A stretch of 64,000 bases of DNA from Ostrinia nubilalis (GCF_963855985.1 NC_087096.1:11160001-11224000), one strand, 5' to 3'. Numbered from the stretch's first letter, positions 23,591 to 36,950 are shown. Program-made: numbers and translations. Notes: generated from the letters alone by a model not told the origin.

Positions 23591-24960
23591 TGTGCAAATA
23601 AATGAGTTATTAACCACTTCATGGTATCACTGGATGACAGATGCTCTCTTAATAATAACGTTTATTATATGCAATAACTTCATAATAATCGTGTAATAAT
23701 ACGCAATTTGACGATTATGGCACAGTAAAATAGGCTTCTTTCGGGTAAAATCGTTTTCAGTAAATCTATTTTTAACTCCATTTACTTATAAGGACGTTTT
23801 GCGAGCTTTCTACGTTGGAGCAAGTCATAAAAAAGTTGTAAAAGTTATTTATCTTCTGCAAATAAGCTTTTATTATAGAGAGCTTTTACGTACATGAATA
23901 TCTTCGTGTGAATTTAATCAAAAGTCATTGTTCCCTCTCTCTGCTCTGACATATGTAGGTACTTAGAACGAATTATTACGAGAAAAGAAGGCAAATAGAT
24001 ACAGCGGTTATAAAATCGAATTACAGCTAAACACAGCTTCGTATTACTGAATAGGTGCAAGACGAACGAGAAAGAAAAAACCTAAGTTATAATTAATTAA
24101 AGTTGGTTAAGTTCTCACGTGCCATCGCGCCGGTGTAGAATATCAGTGACCGATCGCGTTTCCTTGTTGTGTACTGCAGTATTTTGAGTGAAATTGTGAA
24201 ATATGGACATTAAATAGTAATTAACAAATTAAAGTGGAGTAGTTAAAAATTATGAAGGTAGATAAGTAGATAGATAAATTTAAAATGTAGAGTTTTAAAC
24301 ATGAGTCAATGAACACAAATAAGGGAAATTTCTAGTTGTCAATGTATACCTAGCCTGTACTAAGTTGTAATCAGTGCAAATTAAGTTAGAAATAGCTAAA
24401 CTTTCCACGTGTAGACTTGTAGGTACTCGTGTGTAGTTTGCACAAGCGTTCGTGTGTGACCGATCACGTTGTTCTGGACGTGCCACCGCTTATTAGTGAG
24501 AAAACGGATTACTTAGTATTGTTCGCTACGACCTAAGTAGTTTATAGTTTGAAATTGGGAAGATTTGGTAGGAATAAAAGGAAGAAACCATGTAAGCTAG
24601 TAAAGATGATTGCTACTTCATATGATTCAATCATCATTATCGGGTCATTAGTCTTTACTATAGGAAGACCACCAACCAAGACCAAGACCTTTGGAAACAT
24701 GAACGTGATATAATGCTTAATTCAATACAACATACATCTGTTTCCGCAATTTATTACACCGATCTTGTCGCGACAAGGAAAAATTTCCGTGCTTTTAAGC
24801 GATTTTGTGAAAAATATTATTGGCAGGTAGTTGCTAATTACTCATAAGATAGGCCCCCTTAATTTAATTTATTGTCCGTGGTGCATAATCTTTTTCTTAA
24901 AGGTTTTTAAACCTTTGTTTGTCACCTGTCATCCGCTTTGCAATGGAGGGAAGTCGAACC

Positions 24961-25555
24961 TTAATTTCGAACTCCTCCTATGTTCTTCTGATTAATTTCG
25001 TTGCGGGTCCAATGACAGTTTAACTTTCCCCCGGGACAAACTTGACCTTCATTGGTTGGGTTTTTGTGGCGGTCAAGCTGTAGATCCTGGCTACACAGGA
25101 GTTGCAGTGGTGGGAACGAGAGGTGGGAATAGTCCCGATATAGGAAGACCACTCTCCATTTTCAACCGACTTCAAAAAAGGAGGAGGTTCTCAATTCGAC
25201 CCGTATGTTTTTTTTATTTTTATATGTTTGTTACGCGATAACTCCGCCAATTATGAACCGATTTGAACAAATCTTTTTTCGGCGTATAGGTAATACCTCA
25301 AGGGTGGTCCCATTTAAATTTAATAATAGAAAAAACAACCCCCAAGGGTGGAAAATTGGGGATGAACTTTTTTATACGCAATATCTCCGCCGATTTATAA
25401 ATCATTTTGAACGATTATTTTTTTGTTGAATAGGTATTATCAAAAGGGTGGTTTCATGCGAATTTGAAGAAAATATTTCACCCCCAAGGGTAGAACTTTT
25501 TTTAATTTTTAGTATTATTTTGTGTTCACGCATTTGAAGTCGGTTTTTTTTTTTT
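24961..25555 (+). repeat. Composite dispersed repeat (cggtcaagctgtagatcctg / ccgacttcaaaaaaggagga)
   Basis: A first block (tttttgtggcggtcaagctg, tacacaggagttgcagtgg) recurs at 35,490-35,575 and, reversed, at 43,735-43,800, 56,390-56,465 and 56,810-56,880. A second block (accgacttcaaaaaaggagg, then aactccgccaattatgaacc) continues to the poly(T) near 25,545. Both are common insect repeat types; no intact protein is encoded. Confidence 0.6.
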
Positions 25556-25753
25556 TTAAAGTTAATTATATGAGAGGCAAATTAATGGAGGATTTAGCCT
25601 ACAATTCCTGAGCTGGCCAGACGGGTTGGGGACGCCTGACATTCGTATATCTCTCGTGTAGTCGTCTATTACGACATCGGGGTGGTTTTTACCCGTGATT
25701 TCATAGATCTCTACTCAATTTTAGTACCTACGTCATATTCAGATTATACCTTT

Positions 25754-26063
25754 ACTAGCGGCCGCCCGCGACTTCGTACGCGTGGACCTCGTTTTACCCC
25801 CGTTAGATACCATGTTGATAGATGGCGTTTCACGGCATGAATATTTATAAGAATAGCAAAAACAGTAGTTTGCCCAGCGCTGTAGATTTTAACCAATGAC
25901 GATAGACGGCGCTTTTTAGACGTATCGTCATAAATTATAGCCTATATGTTAATCTGGGTTATAAACAATGATACTGTAAAGTTTCAACAAAATCTGTTCA
26001 GTAGTTTTTGCGTGAAAGAGTAACAAACTTCCAGACTTCGCCTTTATAATATTAGTAGGATTA
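25754..26063 (+). repeat. Retroelement tail repeat, copy 2
   Basis: Begins actagcggccgcccgcgact, carries aaaatctgttcagtagtttt and tgcgtgaaagagtaacaaac, and ends with the tail tttataatattagtagga. Same family as 15,717. Confidence 0.7.
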
Positions 26064-28495
26064 TATTTATTTGCAATATCTAGATTCTAGATCCTAAAAT
26101 ACCTACACCTGAAAATGGTTTACGCAGTGCACCAAATGTCACAGTGCAGCGTCCGTGAGCACGTGACCGGCGCCCGCGCACGCCATTAGCCAAAATGATC
26201 CCGTTCCGATCGTTACCTACATTCAACTTACGTTCTTTTGGACCAAGGACAATTTCCGTGGTCATTTGCACTAATGAATTCTGAAATGACTGTGAATGCA
26301 TGCGTAAAATAAACAAAATGTTTATTGATAAAGATTGGATTGGGTTTTTGATAAAATAATTATGCCTTACACACTTAGAGAGACAGACGATCATAGGGTA
26401 AACATATCAATTACCTTCCTACCTATCACATTCCTACCGATAAGGAAGTATTTACATAAAACATCTTTAACGTATAACTATACATTTGTGCCACTTTTGA
26501 ATTGAACCATTCAAGCTTTCGTTATTTTGAAAAATACCTAATACTAAAGCCCAATACAGTCGTTTTCATTGTAAGGAACATCGAACCCCTGTGATCCGTG
26601 TTCTTCAACTTTCAAGTTGCCTTATCTAAGTACACGTAAATAACAAAAATAAATTCGGTTGCACCATCCCAAGCACCGCCTCCAGTCTTAATTTAAGTGT
26701 TGGTATCCTTACAAATATGTATAATGAATACGTAAGTGATTCTGTCTGTCTGTATGTTTCCATTTTCTATTCTTAAACCAGTAAACAGACTACGATTTGA
26801 ATTTGTGAAAACTTTAAGTAATAAAGATTGTATTAAAGTTTAATTCCTCAAGTTAGTTTAAAAACTACTCAGGATTTTGGTAACCCTTAGGTTTTTGCAA
26901 AATCATATCTCAAGACGCTAACTCCCAAATAGGTATGGGGTTCCAAAATTCCCGTGTTTTTCCAGTATTCGACCATTCCTTATGGTAAAACATTCATCAC
27001 GGACGAAACCAGGGTAACTGCTTGTATACTATACAATAATAAACCTGGCCTCGAACCCTGCACCCGATATGATCCGTATTTGCGAATATCACGATCAGAC
27101 GCCAATCGCTGTCACGACGTTCTACAGCAAAGGTATTCTCGACAGCACGTCAGACTGTACATTTTTGTTGAAAAATCGCTCTAATTACAACTTAATAAGA
27201 TATCCTGTGCTTAGCTTGAAATGCCGTCAAACGTTGTTCTGAACTTTGCTGGCAGGCTATCCTGGAAGCCTGGAAGGGAAGAGATTTTGAGAGACTCGTT
27301 TTATTACACACTTTCCTCTTCCTAAGGTGAATATATTTTTGCAAACTTACAAAGTTCTAGTATAAGTTTAGATGTGAAAAGCCTAACATTTAATTTTCGC
27401 GTAAACTCATCAGTTTAGCTAATAGATAATGAGCAAAAACTCACACTTTTCAAGCAGTGATTACACATTATAGAGCGGCTGGCGCAGAGCTCCGATTAAA
27501 CGCAAGATTCAACAAACCTGCTATACAATATTATCTACAACTTTTAACCTAAGTAAGTACCTACGAGGAAAAAGTACAAAAAATCTAGTACAAAGAATAG
27601 GAACCTATAGTTCCAAGTTCAAAGGTTTGCACTATTGCTACAGTGCTGCAGCCACGTGCCTGAAAATATAAGTAAATGTCACCCGATATAGAGTTTACGA
27701 ACTTTGTAACTAAATAAGTTTAGTTTATTAAAACAAACGAAAAGGATTCCCATTAGAATACATAATAAACAAGTCCATTTATCACTTACTTTTAATGTTT
27801 ATTAATTATCTAATGGAATCCGTTAATCAGAGAGCAAATCAATATAGTGCGGTGATTCCCAACGACTGACCTATCGGATGACGTTAGGAAAAGGCAATCA
27901 GCTCTCGGCTCCACCACAATTGGCTTTCAAGCAATAATCCCATTGAACTACTGCATCGAACCTGTACAGAAACCGCCTAGAGGCAAAGGTAAAAGCGACG
28001 AACAATACGGTGTGCACCTAAATGCTGTTTGGGTGTACTCTTTGTGGCTTCAGCCCAAACTTATTGCAAGATAATGCGTTGCATTTTGGTAGGAAGCTGT
28101 ATTGTTTCGTAACCAAAGAGTGGTCTTTAGGTCTAATATATTGGAAACAAATTGCGCAAGCAAGATAGTGTAACTAGGCAAACTACTCGTACTGATAGGA
28201 GTATCCAAAGTTGCAAAGGTTCCTTACCCTACGCGTGACGCGACACGCAATTCTTCCCTTTGACTTTCCCACGCTGGTTTTTTCTTTTGTCAATAAATGA
28301 AATGCCTTGTTTAAACAAACTGTTTGACTAGCTAAAAGACTGACAAAGAAACCGGATACAAAAATTCAATCTTTGACCAGAATTGAATAATTTTATTCGT
28401 TCCTTTTGTGGGGTCGTAAAATAAGGGCAAATTCAATTGTAACAGGATGTCCTTTGGGCTAAGGAAGTAACTTCTATCCCGGTTCGCTATAAGAT
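26064..28495. other. Intergenic; no gene seen
   Basis: No supported exon. Minus-strand 26,080-26,394 and plus-strand 26,954-27,184 are open but lack recognisable domains or splice context. Confidence 0.5.
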
Positions 28496-29113
28496 TCTCG
28501 CAAAGGACAATGACCAAAAATGTATGGAGTGTGGTCCAAATGTCCACCACTAACGAGACCTATGTAGTAAAATACTCTACTAAATACTGATTCATTATAA
28601 CCAAACCGCAATCAAAAATATGCTGTCAGTAAAAAGTTATGACTGAATGAAAAGTCATGTTTTTTTACCTTTTCATCCGAAAAATGTTCTTGATATCATT
28701 CTATCAATCGCACATTTTGGATTAATCTATGCATGTTGTCATGTCGCTTAGTGTGCCGTGTTAGATTCTCGCTAAAAGAAAAAAAATAAGCTCAGAAGAA
28801 AGACAACAATATTGGAATTATAGTCGGGTGGTCGCTGCTCCGCCCCTATTGGTTGTAGGGTGATGTTTTATAACATAAAACCATCCTTGATAAATGGGCT
28901 ATCCATAACAAAAATAATTTTTCAAATCGGACCAGTAGTTCCTGAGATTAGCGCGTAAACTATTACAATTTTTCATACGGTCATAACTTTTTACTGACAG
29001 CTTATTTTTTTTTCGTCCCATACTGAAAGTTAATCTCTATTTAATGGACTATAAGCTAATATAGGTCTCGTTAGTGGTGGACATTTGGACCACTTTTGGT
29101 CATTGTCCTTTGC
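28496..29113. mobile_element. ~0.6-kb inverted-repeat DNA element
   Basis: The left end (caaaggacaatgaccaaaa, tggtccaaatgtccaccac taacgagacctat) is the reverse complement of 29,062-29,113 with a small gap. Nested inside is a perfect 21-bp inverted pair at 28623-28643 and 28980-29000 (ctgtcagtaaaaagttatga). No transposase frame is visible; non-autonomous. Confidence 0.75.
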
Positions 29114-29741
29114 GTAATCAGGACATTTCCTGCTGTGAAAGAAAAACATAGAAGTCACTATGTGCTCTTGAGACAACGAAGATGATATTCTTTATAACGT
29201 TATCCTTTCGTAAAAGTCTGCCATGTATTAAAGGCAGCACTGTAGGTAAACTATGGTAACGATGCACAAAATGGACATTGTCTCGAAGCGCTGGTAGGGC
29301 AAAAAAAGAATGCAATGAGACATGTATAGGCTCCATAAGAGCATTTGACGATTTGTAAGTACTAATTTAATTAGTCTAAACTTAAACAAATAAAGATAAT
29401 TTATGATTTTGATTTTGACAAAGCTTTTCAAATGTGAGAAAAAACTATTTGAGGATGAAATTCTTATTTGCCCTTGCCCAAGTTACTACATAGTTAGTTT
29501 TTCATGAGTTTACCTCGAACTTTTTCTATGCTGTTATTTCTACTGTCTGCGTTAGATTGAAACTATTCGGTAATATGTAACTTCTTTGTATCGAATAAGA
29601 AAAATCTCTCTAAGGCTTTCTTTCTCAAATGGTTTTGTATTGAATATTCGATTTCTATAAGATTCGTTATTTATTTTCCATTTCAAGATGTTGAATAAGC
29701 TTAGGCTGTTTGAAAACTAACAATCTTTAGAAGATGAACTA

Positions 29742-29805
29742 AATGTATTTTTTTCATATAATAGTCTAAGTACCTACTTAGACTATTATATGAAAAAAAT
29801 ACATT
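29742..29805. repeat. 64-bp near-perfect palindrome, 31-bp arms, 2-nt centre
   Basis: 29742-29772 and 29775-29805 are exact reverse complements (arms begin aatgtatttttttcatata), separated only by cc. No protein or RNA role is evident. Confidence 0.9.
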
Positions 29806-30975
29806 ATTATTAAGTAGTTTAACGCGCATTGAACTCTAGTTTAAAGTGGACTGGGAATATAATTTTAAATTGTAGTTCCAACCCGGTTAATACTGGGACG
29901 TGTAAAAGTGCTTCTTTAAAGCCTACTTACAGAAATAAATGAGTTTTATGAGTTTTTTTTATGAGTTTTAACCTCGTTTAATGTTTTATTTTTAAGGGAA
30001 TTATAATGGACAGATACATTATTTTAGGTAGATTATGAAATTGTGAAGTATTTAGCTAAACGAAATACCTGAATCGGGAAGCATTTAATAAGTAGCGAGT
30101 GTATGAGACTAACTAACCTTTTTCCATGCAAATTGTGTTACTGTCGAGTCTCTTCGGGTCAATTTAATCTGGCGTTTCAATGAAAATTAAAAATGTAGGC
30201 TACATTTTGTTTTGTCTGATGGAAGGTAGTAAATAGGCAGTTACCTACAGGCGCTTTATAACGGTTTTATAGGTGTAAAAAATGAAATTCATCTACATAA
30301 TTCAGCACTGGATGAGTATAGGTACATAAAGTATATCAGAGTACTTTGTCGAAGAGGTTTTTTAGAGACTCTTTAGGTAAAAATGATGGGTATTTTAGTA
30401 TTTATGCATCTTCTACATGACTACACTTCTATGTTTAAGAGCTCTTAAGTTTGTTTCTTTTCGTACAAATTAACGCACTTTTTTTTGAAAGTTCCAACTT
30501 GTAACGACAGTGATCCCTGATTGGTTCAGAAAATATCTGTATGCTGAATCATAATAATTTATCATCTATTTATGATTTCTCAATTTATTTAAAAATTTTA
30601 CGAGATTAAAGTTCAAACCCGAAAAGTTCAATAACTTCCATTCCATTGTTCCGTGAATATTCAGATTATTTAGTTATCGAAAGTAAAAGGCGATTCTTAC
30701 CACGAAACCGCCTTGAGATTTAAAACCAATTTTAAGTCATTCAATAGTGTTGTAGTTTTGTTCAGCGACAATATTGTTATTGTTTGATTTTCTACCCTTC
30801 GTCCTCGTTTCTATTTTGTTCTATTGTATTTCTTCCAAAATCCTACGAAGATCTAAACTTTCTAAGCACATTAGCACAGGCAAAATGTATCTAGCTTGCA
30901 AGTTTCAAACAAATTGGGAACCATTTATGAGTGACACAGTGAATTGATGCAGAAAAACCCCAGTTGAAGTCCATG

Positions 30976-32860
30976 CTAAGGCAGTGGCGGGGCAACAACT
31001 AAATTTGATGTGGGCAAGACAGATTTCGCGAGGCCCTGTTCTATGGCGACCTGAAGACGGATTTTATAAAATAATAAAAACAAACAAAACAATTAACACT
31101 GCCAAGTTTTTATTCATAAAAATACAAATTAGATTAATAAGTATTAAATGAAAAATTACAAATCGTTAATATAAAGGTGGAGATATACATTTCTTAAAGT
31201 GTATCTTAAAAAACATTAGATTTCTTTATTAAAGGAACAGAAATTGCCTGCTTTTAGGGTCATTCCATGACAAATGTTACCGAGGGTGAAAAACTAAATA
31301 TGTTCTTTTCGCATTAAATCTGATGAATTTTGAAAGTAAACATTCCAAATTATAATGTGCAACAAAAAAATCTGGAAGAAACAAGTAATTTTTAAGTTAT
31401 TAGTCTTCAAAGTCTATACTTAAGTCAACTGTTTGAATGATCATTTTCTCTCTTATTATTGGTAATACGATTTAAAAAAACTATCAATATATGAACTGTT
31501 TTGCCACTATAAAATATGATTTGAGGGTATTTATCATAGTATTGGTAGATAGCGTCATAGTCCCAAAAAAATTGATAATCATCAAGTTTTAAGTGTGTTT
31601 TCTTGTTACTTCGGCGATGTAACACCCGAAACAAAAAAACAGGTATTTGTTTTATTATTGTACCTTACACATGGATTAGGGTAACAATATTTGGTAAAAG
31701 TAAGGTCCTGGTAGTAATGATTTCAAATACTAATTAATATCTGAGCTTGATACTAATTTAGTATGTTTTTTTCTTGATTAAAAACTGTAACACCCGTAAC
31801 GTTTCGGGTATCACATTTTTATTTATGTGTCGATAATGCGTATATTTACTTGGAGAAGTCAAAAAGTATTACTGTGAGGCTCCTTCGACCTCCCACTAGC
31901 GCTGGCTTCGGAAAAGGAGTCATATTTTTCTATTTAAGACTTTTTTGAAATGTCGACTTAACACTAAAATTAAGGTATTGTTAAAAAGCCTCGATGTTCG
32001 ACATTTCCAATAAATATCGTAATTAGAAATTAAAGTAATGCTATTTCAAGCCAAAAACAATAGAAAAAGCTGTATGCTGAGGAAAAATTAAACTTGAACT
32101 TTGTATATTTAAAAAAAAAAGCTGCTTCGTAATTTCAAACCAGAATTCGCTCTATTTGTGTTTATTTGTTGTACTCCTTATTTTGTAGTACCTAGAGACT
32201 AATAAAACACCGATTTTATCGATAAAACGCGTTGAATTTTCGTACTCGTAACACCCGAAACAAAACCATTGTAACACCCGAAACAAAGAAAAAATTTATA
32301 AAAAAATAGTAAAACGTTTTATATAACAGTGATTGTATGTTACATGGTTTGTAAATTTCATACTTTAGAAGTCCTGTAAGTTTTAGGTATGATTCCGGCC
32401 CGAAACGCACACTTTTCGACTCATATTTTCGTTATCCTACATTCTAAGCTGTACAAACTTTATTATTTACTTAAACAAGAAATTGTTGAATATGTGTTTA
32501 CGAACGTAACACCCGAAACGATGGAATGACCTTTAACGTTACTAAATTCCTTAATTATGGTATCGTAATCCAGCTTAGTATTCTGGAAAATCAACTGTAA
32601 ACATCGTATAGTCCCGATTAATCGGGAAGTTTTTGCGATTTGCCATTAGGCAAGATGCCACCAAACCAGAATCACATCCATAACAAATAATATACTTTGC
32701 AGAGTCACACCCATCCAGAGTCGCACCCATTACGGCTTATTTTTGTTTTATTCTCGCTTTAAACATTTTTGAGTCGCGAGGCCCCTTGTACCGCGAGGCC
32801 GTAGGCGGTGGCCCACATCGCCCACGCTTAACGCCGCCTCTGTGCTAAGGTTCCCAAACC
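30976..32860. mobile_element. Worn DNA element split by a later insertion
   Basis: The left flank has ggcagtggcggggcaacaac, gatgtgggcaagac and cgcgaggccctg. The right flank, read inward on the minus strand, has gaggcggcgttaagcgtggg, cgatgtgggccac and cggcctcgcgg. These shared words suggest the two ends of one element, now separated by the 1.28-kb element at 31,257-32,533. The family is not named with confidence. Confidence 0.45.
31257..32533. mobile_element. 1.28-kb AT-rich element with subterminal gtaacacccgaaac repeats
   Basis: The ends carry an inverted ggtcattccat (31258-31268; atggaatgacc at 32521-32531). Inside, gtaacacccgaaac or a close variant recurs at about 31,618, 31,788, 32,250, 32,272 and 32,505. 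Subterminal motif arrays like this bind transposase in several DNA transposon groups. No full transposase is seen. Confidence 0.65.
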
Positions 32861-33092
32861 AAACCTCCGGCTAAACCATTTGATTGAGGCAATATTAAAT
32901 TAATACGAATCTTTTAGGAGAAAACTTTTTGCTTAGTCAATAAATCACAATTTGACTTCGAAATTCCGTTAAAAAAATTAGTGTCACAGTTCTGAGCTGT
33001 CAGATTTGGGCAATTTGTTATTTTATTGTAATGCAGCTTTGTTAATGTAAATTCTTCATAATTCATTTGTGATTCATATAAATCTTGTGAAA

Positions 33093-34716
33093 ATGTTAAT
33101 ACCGACGTGTGTAATCAAATTCTTTGAATTAGTGAGTATATTCGTGTTACCCATTAATCATAAAATGAGTAAAATATGTGACTAGATAAGTATTTCCTGT
33201 TCATTATAGCAATGTTCTACTTTGGTAGATCTTTTGGGTTGTAGGGTAGTGTGGGAGTAAACCCTTAGTAAGGTAACTCCCACACGGCTGCCTTTCTTCA
33301 CAATTGAATGAGTATTTCTAACTCATACTAATATACCAAGTTGACAGAGCCTGGTAGTCGATTCACTCCAAATCTTTAGCCTCTCCCTGGTCTTATAGAA
33401 GAGTTACCTGGTAATCCATTAACCTCAATTAAAAAGACACATCGGTGTAATTTTTGTTTAATGGTAGTTCCACTACAGTGATTACCTCAATGGTGAAACT
33501 TTTCTACTATAGGCCACTGAATCCGATCTATATTTTGCTGGTCCTGTTTCAGATGCTGGCAGTGTCCTGCCTGGTTCTCCACCACTACAGCTATGACCTC
33601 ACAGACGTGCCTACACTCATGCTTTGTTCCGGAACCTACATTGGCTACGTCGTCGTTTTATCTGGAGAAATCATAGGTAAGATAATTTTAAATAATATGT
33701 TAAATGAAGGTTTCAAGGTGGCTCAAGTGGTGGTTATAAAGGTTTAGGCACTTTAATCTACTTGACTTGACTGATGAGACTGCTTTCAATTCTACCAGCA
33801 TCTAAGGAATAAAAAAATGTAATCAAATCTTCAAATGGAGGATTAACAAAATCGTGACTTACTTATCTAAATCGGAGTGCTTTGTCTGTTATTTTATTAG
33901 GATTTACATCGTTAAAACACTTTCCCGAGGGATGAGCACAACTCGAGTTTCCTTGTAATTGGGTTTGTAAAGACGAAATGCGTGAAATCGTTTGCATGTT
34001 TTAATCCCACACGTTTCGAAGGAATGTTTCTTAATTAAATTACAACTAGCTTTTGCCTGCGGCGTGGAATTTGGTTTACTAGGATGTTATCACGCTTCAC
34101 TGAGAAAATATCTATTTACTTAAGGCAAGTTGGGCTGTGTTACTTATCTCCGTCGCATCACCTTTTAACCTTTTGCTAGCGAACACATGGTGGTCAGAGT
34201 TACTTTCAAGCTTAATGTAGGTAATGCACTTACAATGTTGGCATAGTTTATACCTTTCACATTGTATTGCAACATGTTAAATACTATTTTCGCTTTTAAT
34301 TTTTGCATTAAAGCCACTTATCAGTTTAGATGGAAGCCGCACTTATACAAATGGGTATTTTAAAGGACCTTCATAATTATTTTGATTGCGATGAAAAAAT
34401 AATGCAGGAGTAGTCTTATTTGGTAAGTTAAAGTTTCTTATTCTAACCATATGAAACGATTTTAGGAGAGATGATATTCGCGCCCTTGGACCTGGTTCAA
34501 GACATGTACTTTGGGATCCTGGGCATCGGTCTCTTCACAGTTAGCGGGGGGCTGGTGCTCTCCTCAAGGGTCAAGCCGGCTGCTTACCCTCGGACTGGTG
34601 ACCATACTGCAGCCATGATTGCTGGATCCTTGGCTATTACCAACGCCTTCATCATGCTGTTCGATTTGAGTCTGGCGTACCTGGATTCGGAGGAGTTTGA
34701 TGAGGAGAGCGTGTGA
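33093..34716 (+). CDS. Tetraspan membrane protein gene A, isoform with exon 3a (137 aa)
   Basis: Exons 33093-33131 (MLIPTCVIKFFEL, donor gtgagt), 33553-33676 and 34466-34716 (stop TGA); intron phases 0 and 1. The product has four hydrophobic segments: about 7-25, 34-56, one beginning VQDMYFGILGIGLF and one at AGSLAITNAFIMLFDLSL. There is no signal peptide and an acidic tail (DSEEFDEESV). Exon 1 and exon 2 end at the same points as in tetraspan genes B and C, which marks them as paralogues. The pattern (short cytosolic ends, GSLAI-x-N in TM4) recalls insect septate-junction tetraspans such as Snakeskin; that is a recollection, not a search result. No canonical AATAAA lies between this stop and the next exon at 35106. 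Confidence 0.85.
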
Positions 34717-35105
34717 TATCAGGTTGGTGCTTAATGGATTTTCAAGAATATCTTCCAACTTCATTGTGTCAATTGACGCATTAGTTATCGTACCTACTCA
34801 AGATGTATAAGTGCGACTTCTTATGTAAATTGATGTCTTGAAAAAATATTCCTCCTTGATGGTCTGAACATCGTGGATTTCATCTATCTATTTATTTTTA
34901 CAGTTCGCAACTGTAACATAAATATAGCTTTGACATTAGGGCCAGAATGTAGGTCAAACCCTACAGCTCAAGCAATTAGAGACGTATCTACATGCTCCTG
35001 CAATGTAAGCTATACGGCCTGATGTTGATGATCTAGCATCAACCTTCCGGAGTCATGCTCTACAGTGCAGTGATGATGATGAGCTTATGATGAACCTTAT
35101 TCCAG

Positions 35106-35380
35106 GCGAGGCGGTGTCAGCAGCAGCAGACGCGTACATAGACGCGTGGTGGTCTGCCTCCGGCGGGCTTCTATTCGGCGCGTGCGGCGCGCTCACGCTC
35201 CGCTCCTGGAAAGATATCCCGCACTGCCTGCGCCGGAACCACGCGCAAGCTACAGCTGTTTGCTCGCTGGCCACCGCTGCTTTACTCACCATAGATGCTC
35301 TGCTTGCGGCTTGTTCTGCTCACAAGGATGATACCAGCACGAGGACTAAGCCTAAGAAACCGGTCACTACGTGTTCGTGA
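35106..35380 (+). CDS. Alternative last exon 3b of tetraspan gene A (or remnant of a neighbouring paralogue)
   Basis: Preceded by an acceptor (cttattccag) and open in phase 1, so exon 2 of gene A (33553-33676) can join to it without a frame shift, giving a 145-residue protein. It encodes the same two-membrane-segment half as exon 3a, with different residues: GEAVSAAADAYIDAWWSA, SGGLLFGACGALTLRSW, then TAVCSLATAALLTIDALLAA and a basic, Thr/Lys-rich tail ending PVTTCS. It is much more GC-rich than its surroundings and is followed by AATAAA at 35427-35432. I found no first or second exon of its own between 34,717 and 35,105. That favours alternative splicing over a separate gene, but a 5'-truncated paralogue cannot be excluded. 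Confidence 0.75.
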
Positions 35381-35426
35381 TTTGCACATAAACTGTTCTA
35401 ATGTTGTTCTAATTCAGTGACATTGA

Positions 35427-35432
35427 AATAAA
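35427..35432 (+). terminator. Poly(A) signal AATAAA after exon 3b
   Basis: AATAAA 47 nt past the TGA of exon 3b; the first canonical signal downstream of gene A. Confidence 0.65.
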
Positions 35433-35729
35433 AGTGACATATTTCATACATTTCCTTTTCATTTTAATGATAGAACACATTCTGAAACAAACTTGGCTTT
35501 CACTGGTTAGGTTTTGGCGGTCAAACTGTAGATCCTAACAGCTACACAGAAGTTACAGCTGGGAGAACTAGAGGAAATACTTCTGTAACGTACCTACATT
35601 ACTTTCAGGTTGAGTAGAGTTCTAATGATATAATTTCATAGTGCTGCTGGTAAGTAACTGGACATTGTAGTGCAGGTGTCAAAATAGTAAACAGGGCGGT
35701 AAACAATACAATCAGAATGAACATTGAAA

Positions 35730-36005
35730 GTAAATAAATAAATAATAATAATAAATAAATATCCTTAGACATTTTACACTGCGCTTCTAGTCCCAAACTA
35801 AGCAAAGCTTGTACTATGGGTACTAGACAACGGATATAAACATACTTAAATACTTTTTTTTGTAAATACATACTTATTATACATAGAAAACATCCAGTCC
35901 AATACAAACAAATATGTTCATGCACACAAATGTTTGTACTGTGCGGGAATCGAACCCGCTACCTCCGGAATAGTAGTCCGTTCCGAACCACTACACCAAA
36001 CGGCC
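35730..36005 (-). mobile_element. tRNA-derived SINE, full copy 2
   Basis: Read on the minus strand it opens ggccgtttggtgtagtggtt, has a B box gggttcgattcccgc, a body ending gtttgggactagaagcgcag and an A/T-rich (TTTA)n tail. The best preserved of the three copies. Confidence 0.9.
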
Positions 36006-36804
36006 GACATTACTGAAAACTTTTATTCTTGCCTGAAGATGTTTTAAATAAAGACAAGCTGAATTACAAAATAGAAATGCTTAAATCGCACATGGCTAGT
36101 ATCGTTTGTTCTCACAAGACAAAATGTGTATGTATTGGAATTTGTTTAATAATGTGTTTTAAACAGTCTAATCTGAAATGCTGCACTGCGGTTACAATGA
36201 AAATAAGCAATCGTTCAGCGCTCTGACATTGGCAATGAACAGTTGGAATGGGAATACATCTCACTTGGATTTTTGGACACTAGTTATACAGGCAGGTTTT
36301 TTAACATCTTAATTAATTTTTAAAGGTTAAGGTTTATTTTCGCGTAGGGTAAACCACCCAATTATTTTAAAATAATTCCCTCATTAATAAATACACAATT
36401 TTTTTGAGTTAGCTCTATCTCTCGGATTCCATTTGAATTTCGTGGCTCAATCGTGGGCAGGTTCTGTGCTGTGGAAAGCAACATGATCTCTATCTAACGA
36501 GTTATCGAAGCTCCACTAGATGGCAGTGTTAACTCTACAAAGCTCTGGAAAGTTTCGGAGTAAGTACCTACTTATGATTGTTATCTTTTTCAGTGTAAAA
36601 TGGTACCTTATCAATAAAATGCTAGTAATTAGATAGAGATAAAAGACTAATTTTCCGGAATGCTGAAATTCATTACTGAAAAAATATAAATTGTGTGGCT
36701 CAGTCGTCATCTTTCTTTAAAAAAAAAATGATTTCTTAAGGCTTTTAATGTGGATTTGTAATTGTTTCATAAGAAAAACCCTATGTCCTGAGAGTCTTGA
36801 AAAT

Positions 36805-36950
36805 GGTTATAATAATAATAAATATCCTTGGACATTTTACACTGCGCCTCTAGACCCAAACTAAGCAAAGCTTGTACTATAGGTACTAGACAACGGATAT
36901 AAACATACTTAAATACTTTTTTTTTAATACATACCTTCATATTATACACT
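36805..36950 (-). mobile_element. tRNA-derived SINE, 5'-truncated copy 3
   Basis: Holds only the body and tail (minus strand: ttgtctagtacctatagtac, agtttgggtctagaggcgca). The tRNA-like head is missing, as expected of incomplete reverse transcription. Confidence 0.8.

Noticed and set aside
26080..26394. A 104-codon minus-strand frame
   Set aside because: Composition and context give no support for coding; it follows directly on a retroelement tail.
29742..29805. A microRNA precursor
   Set aside because: The stem is perfect with a 2-nt centre; precursors have a larger loop and mismatches.
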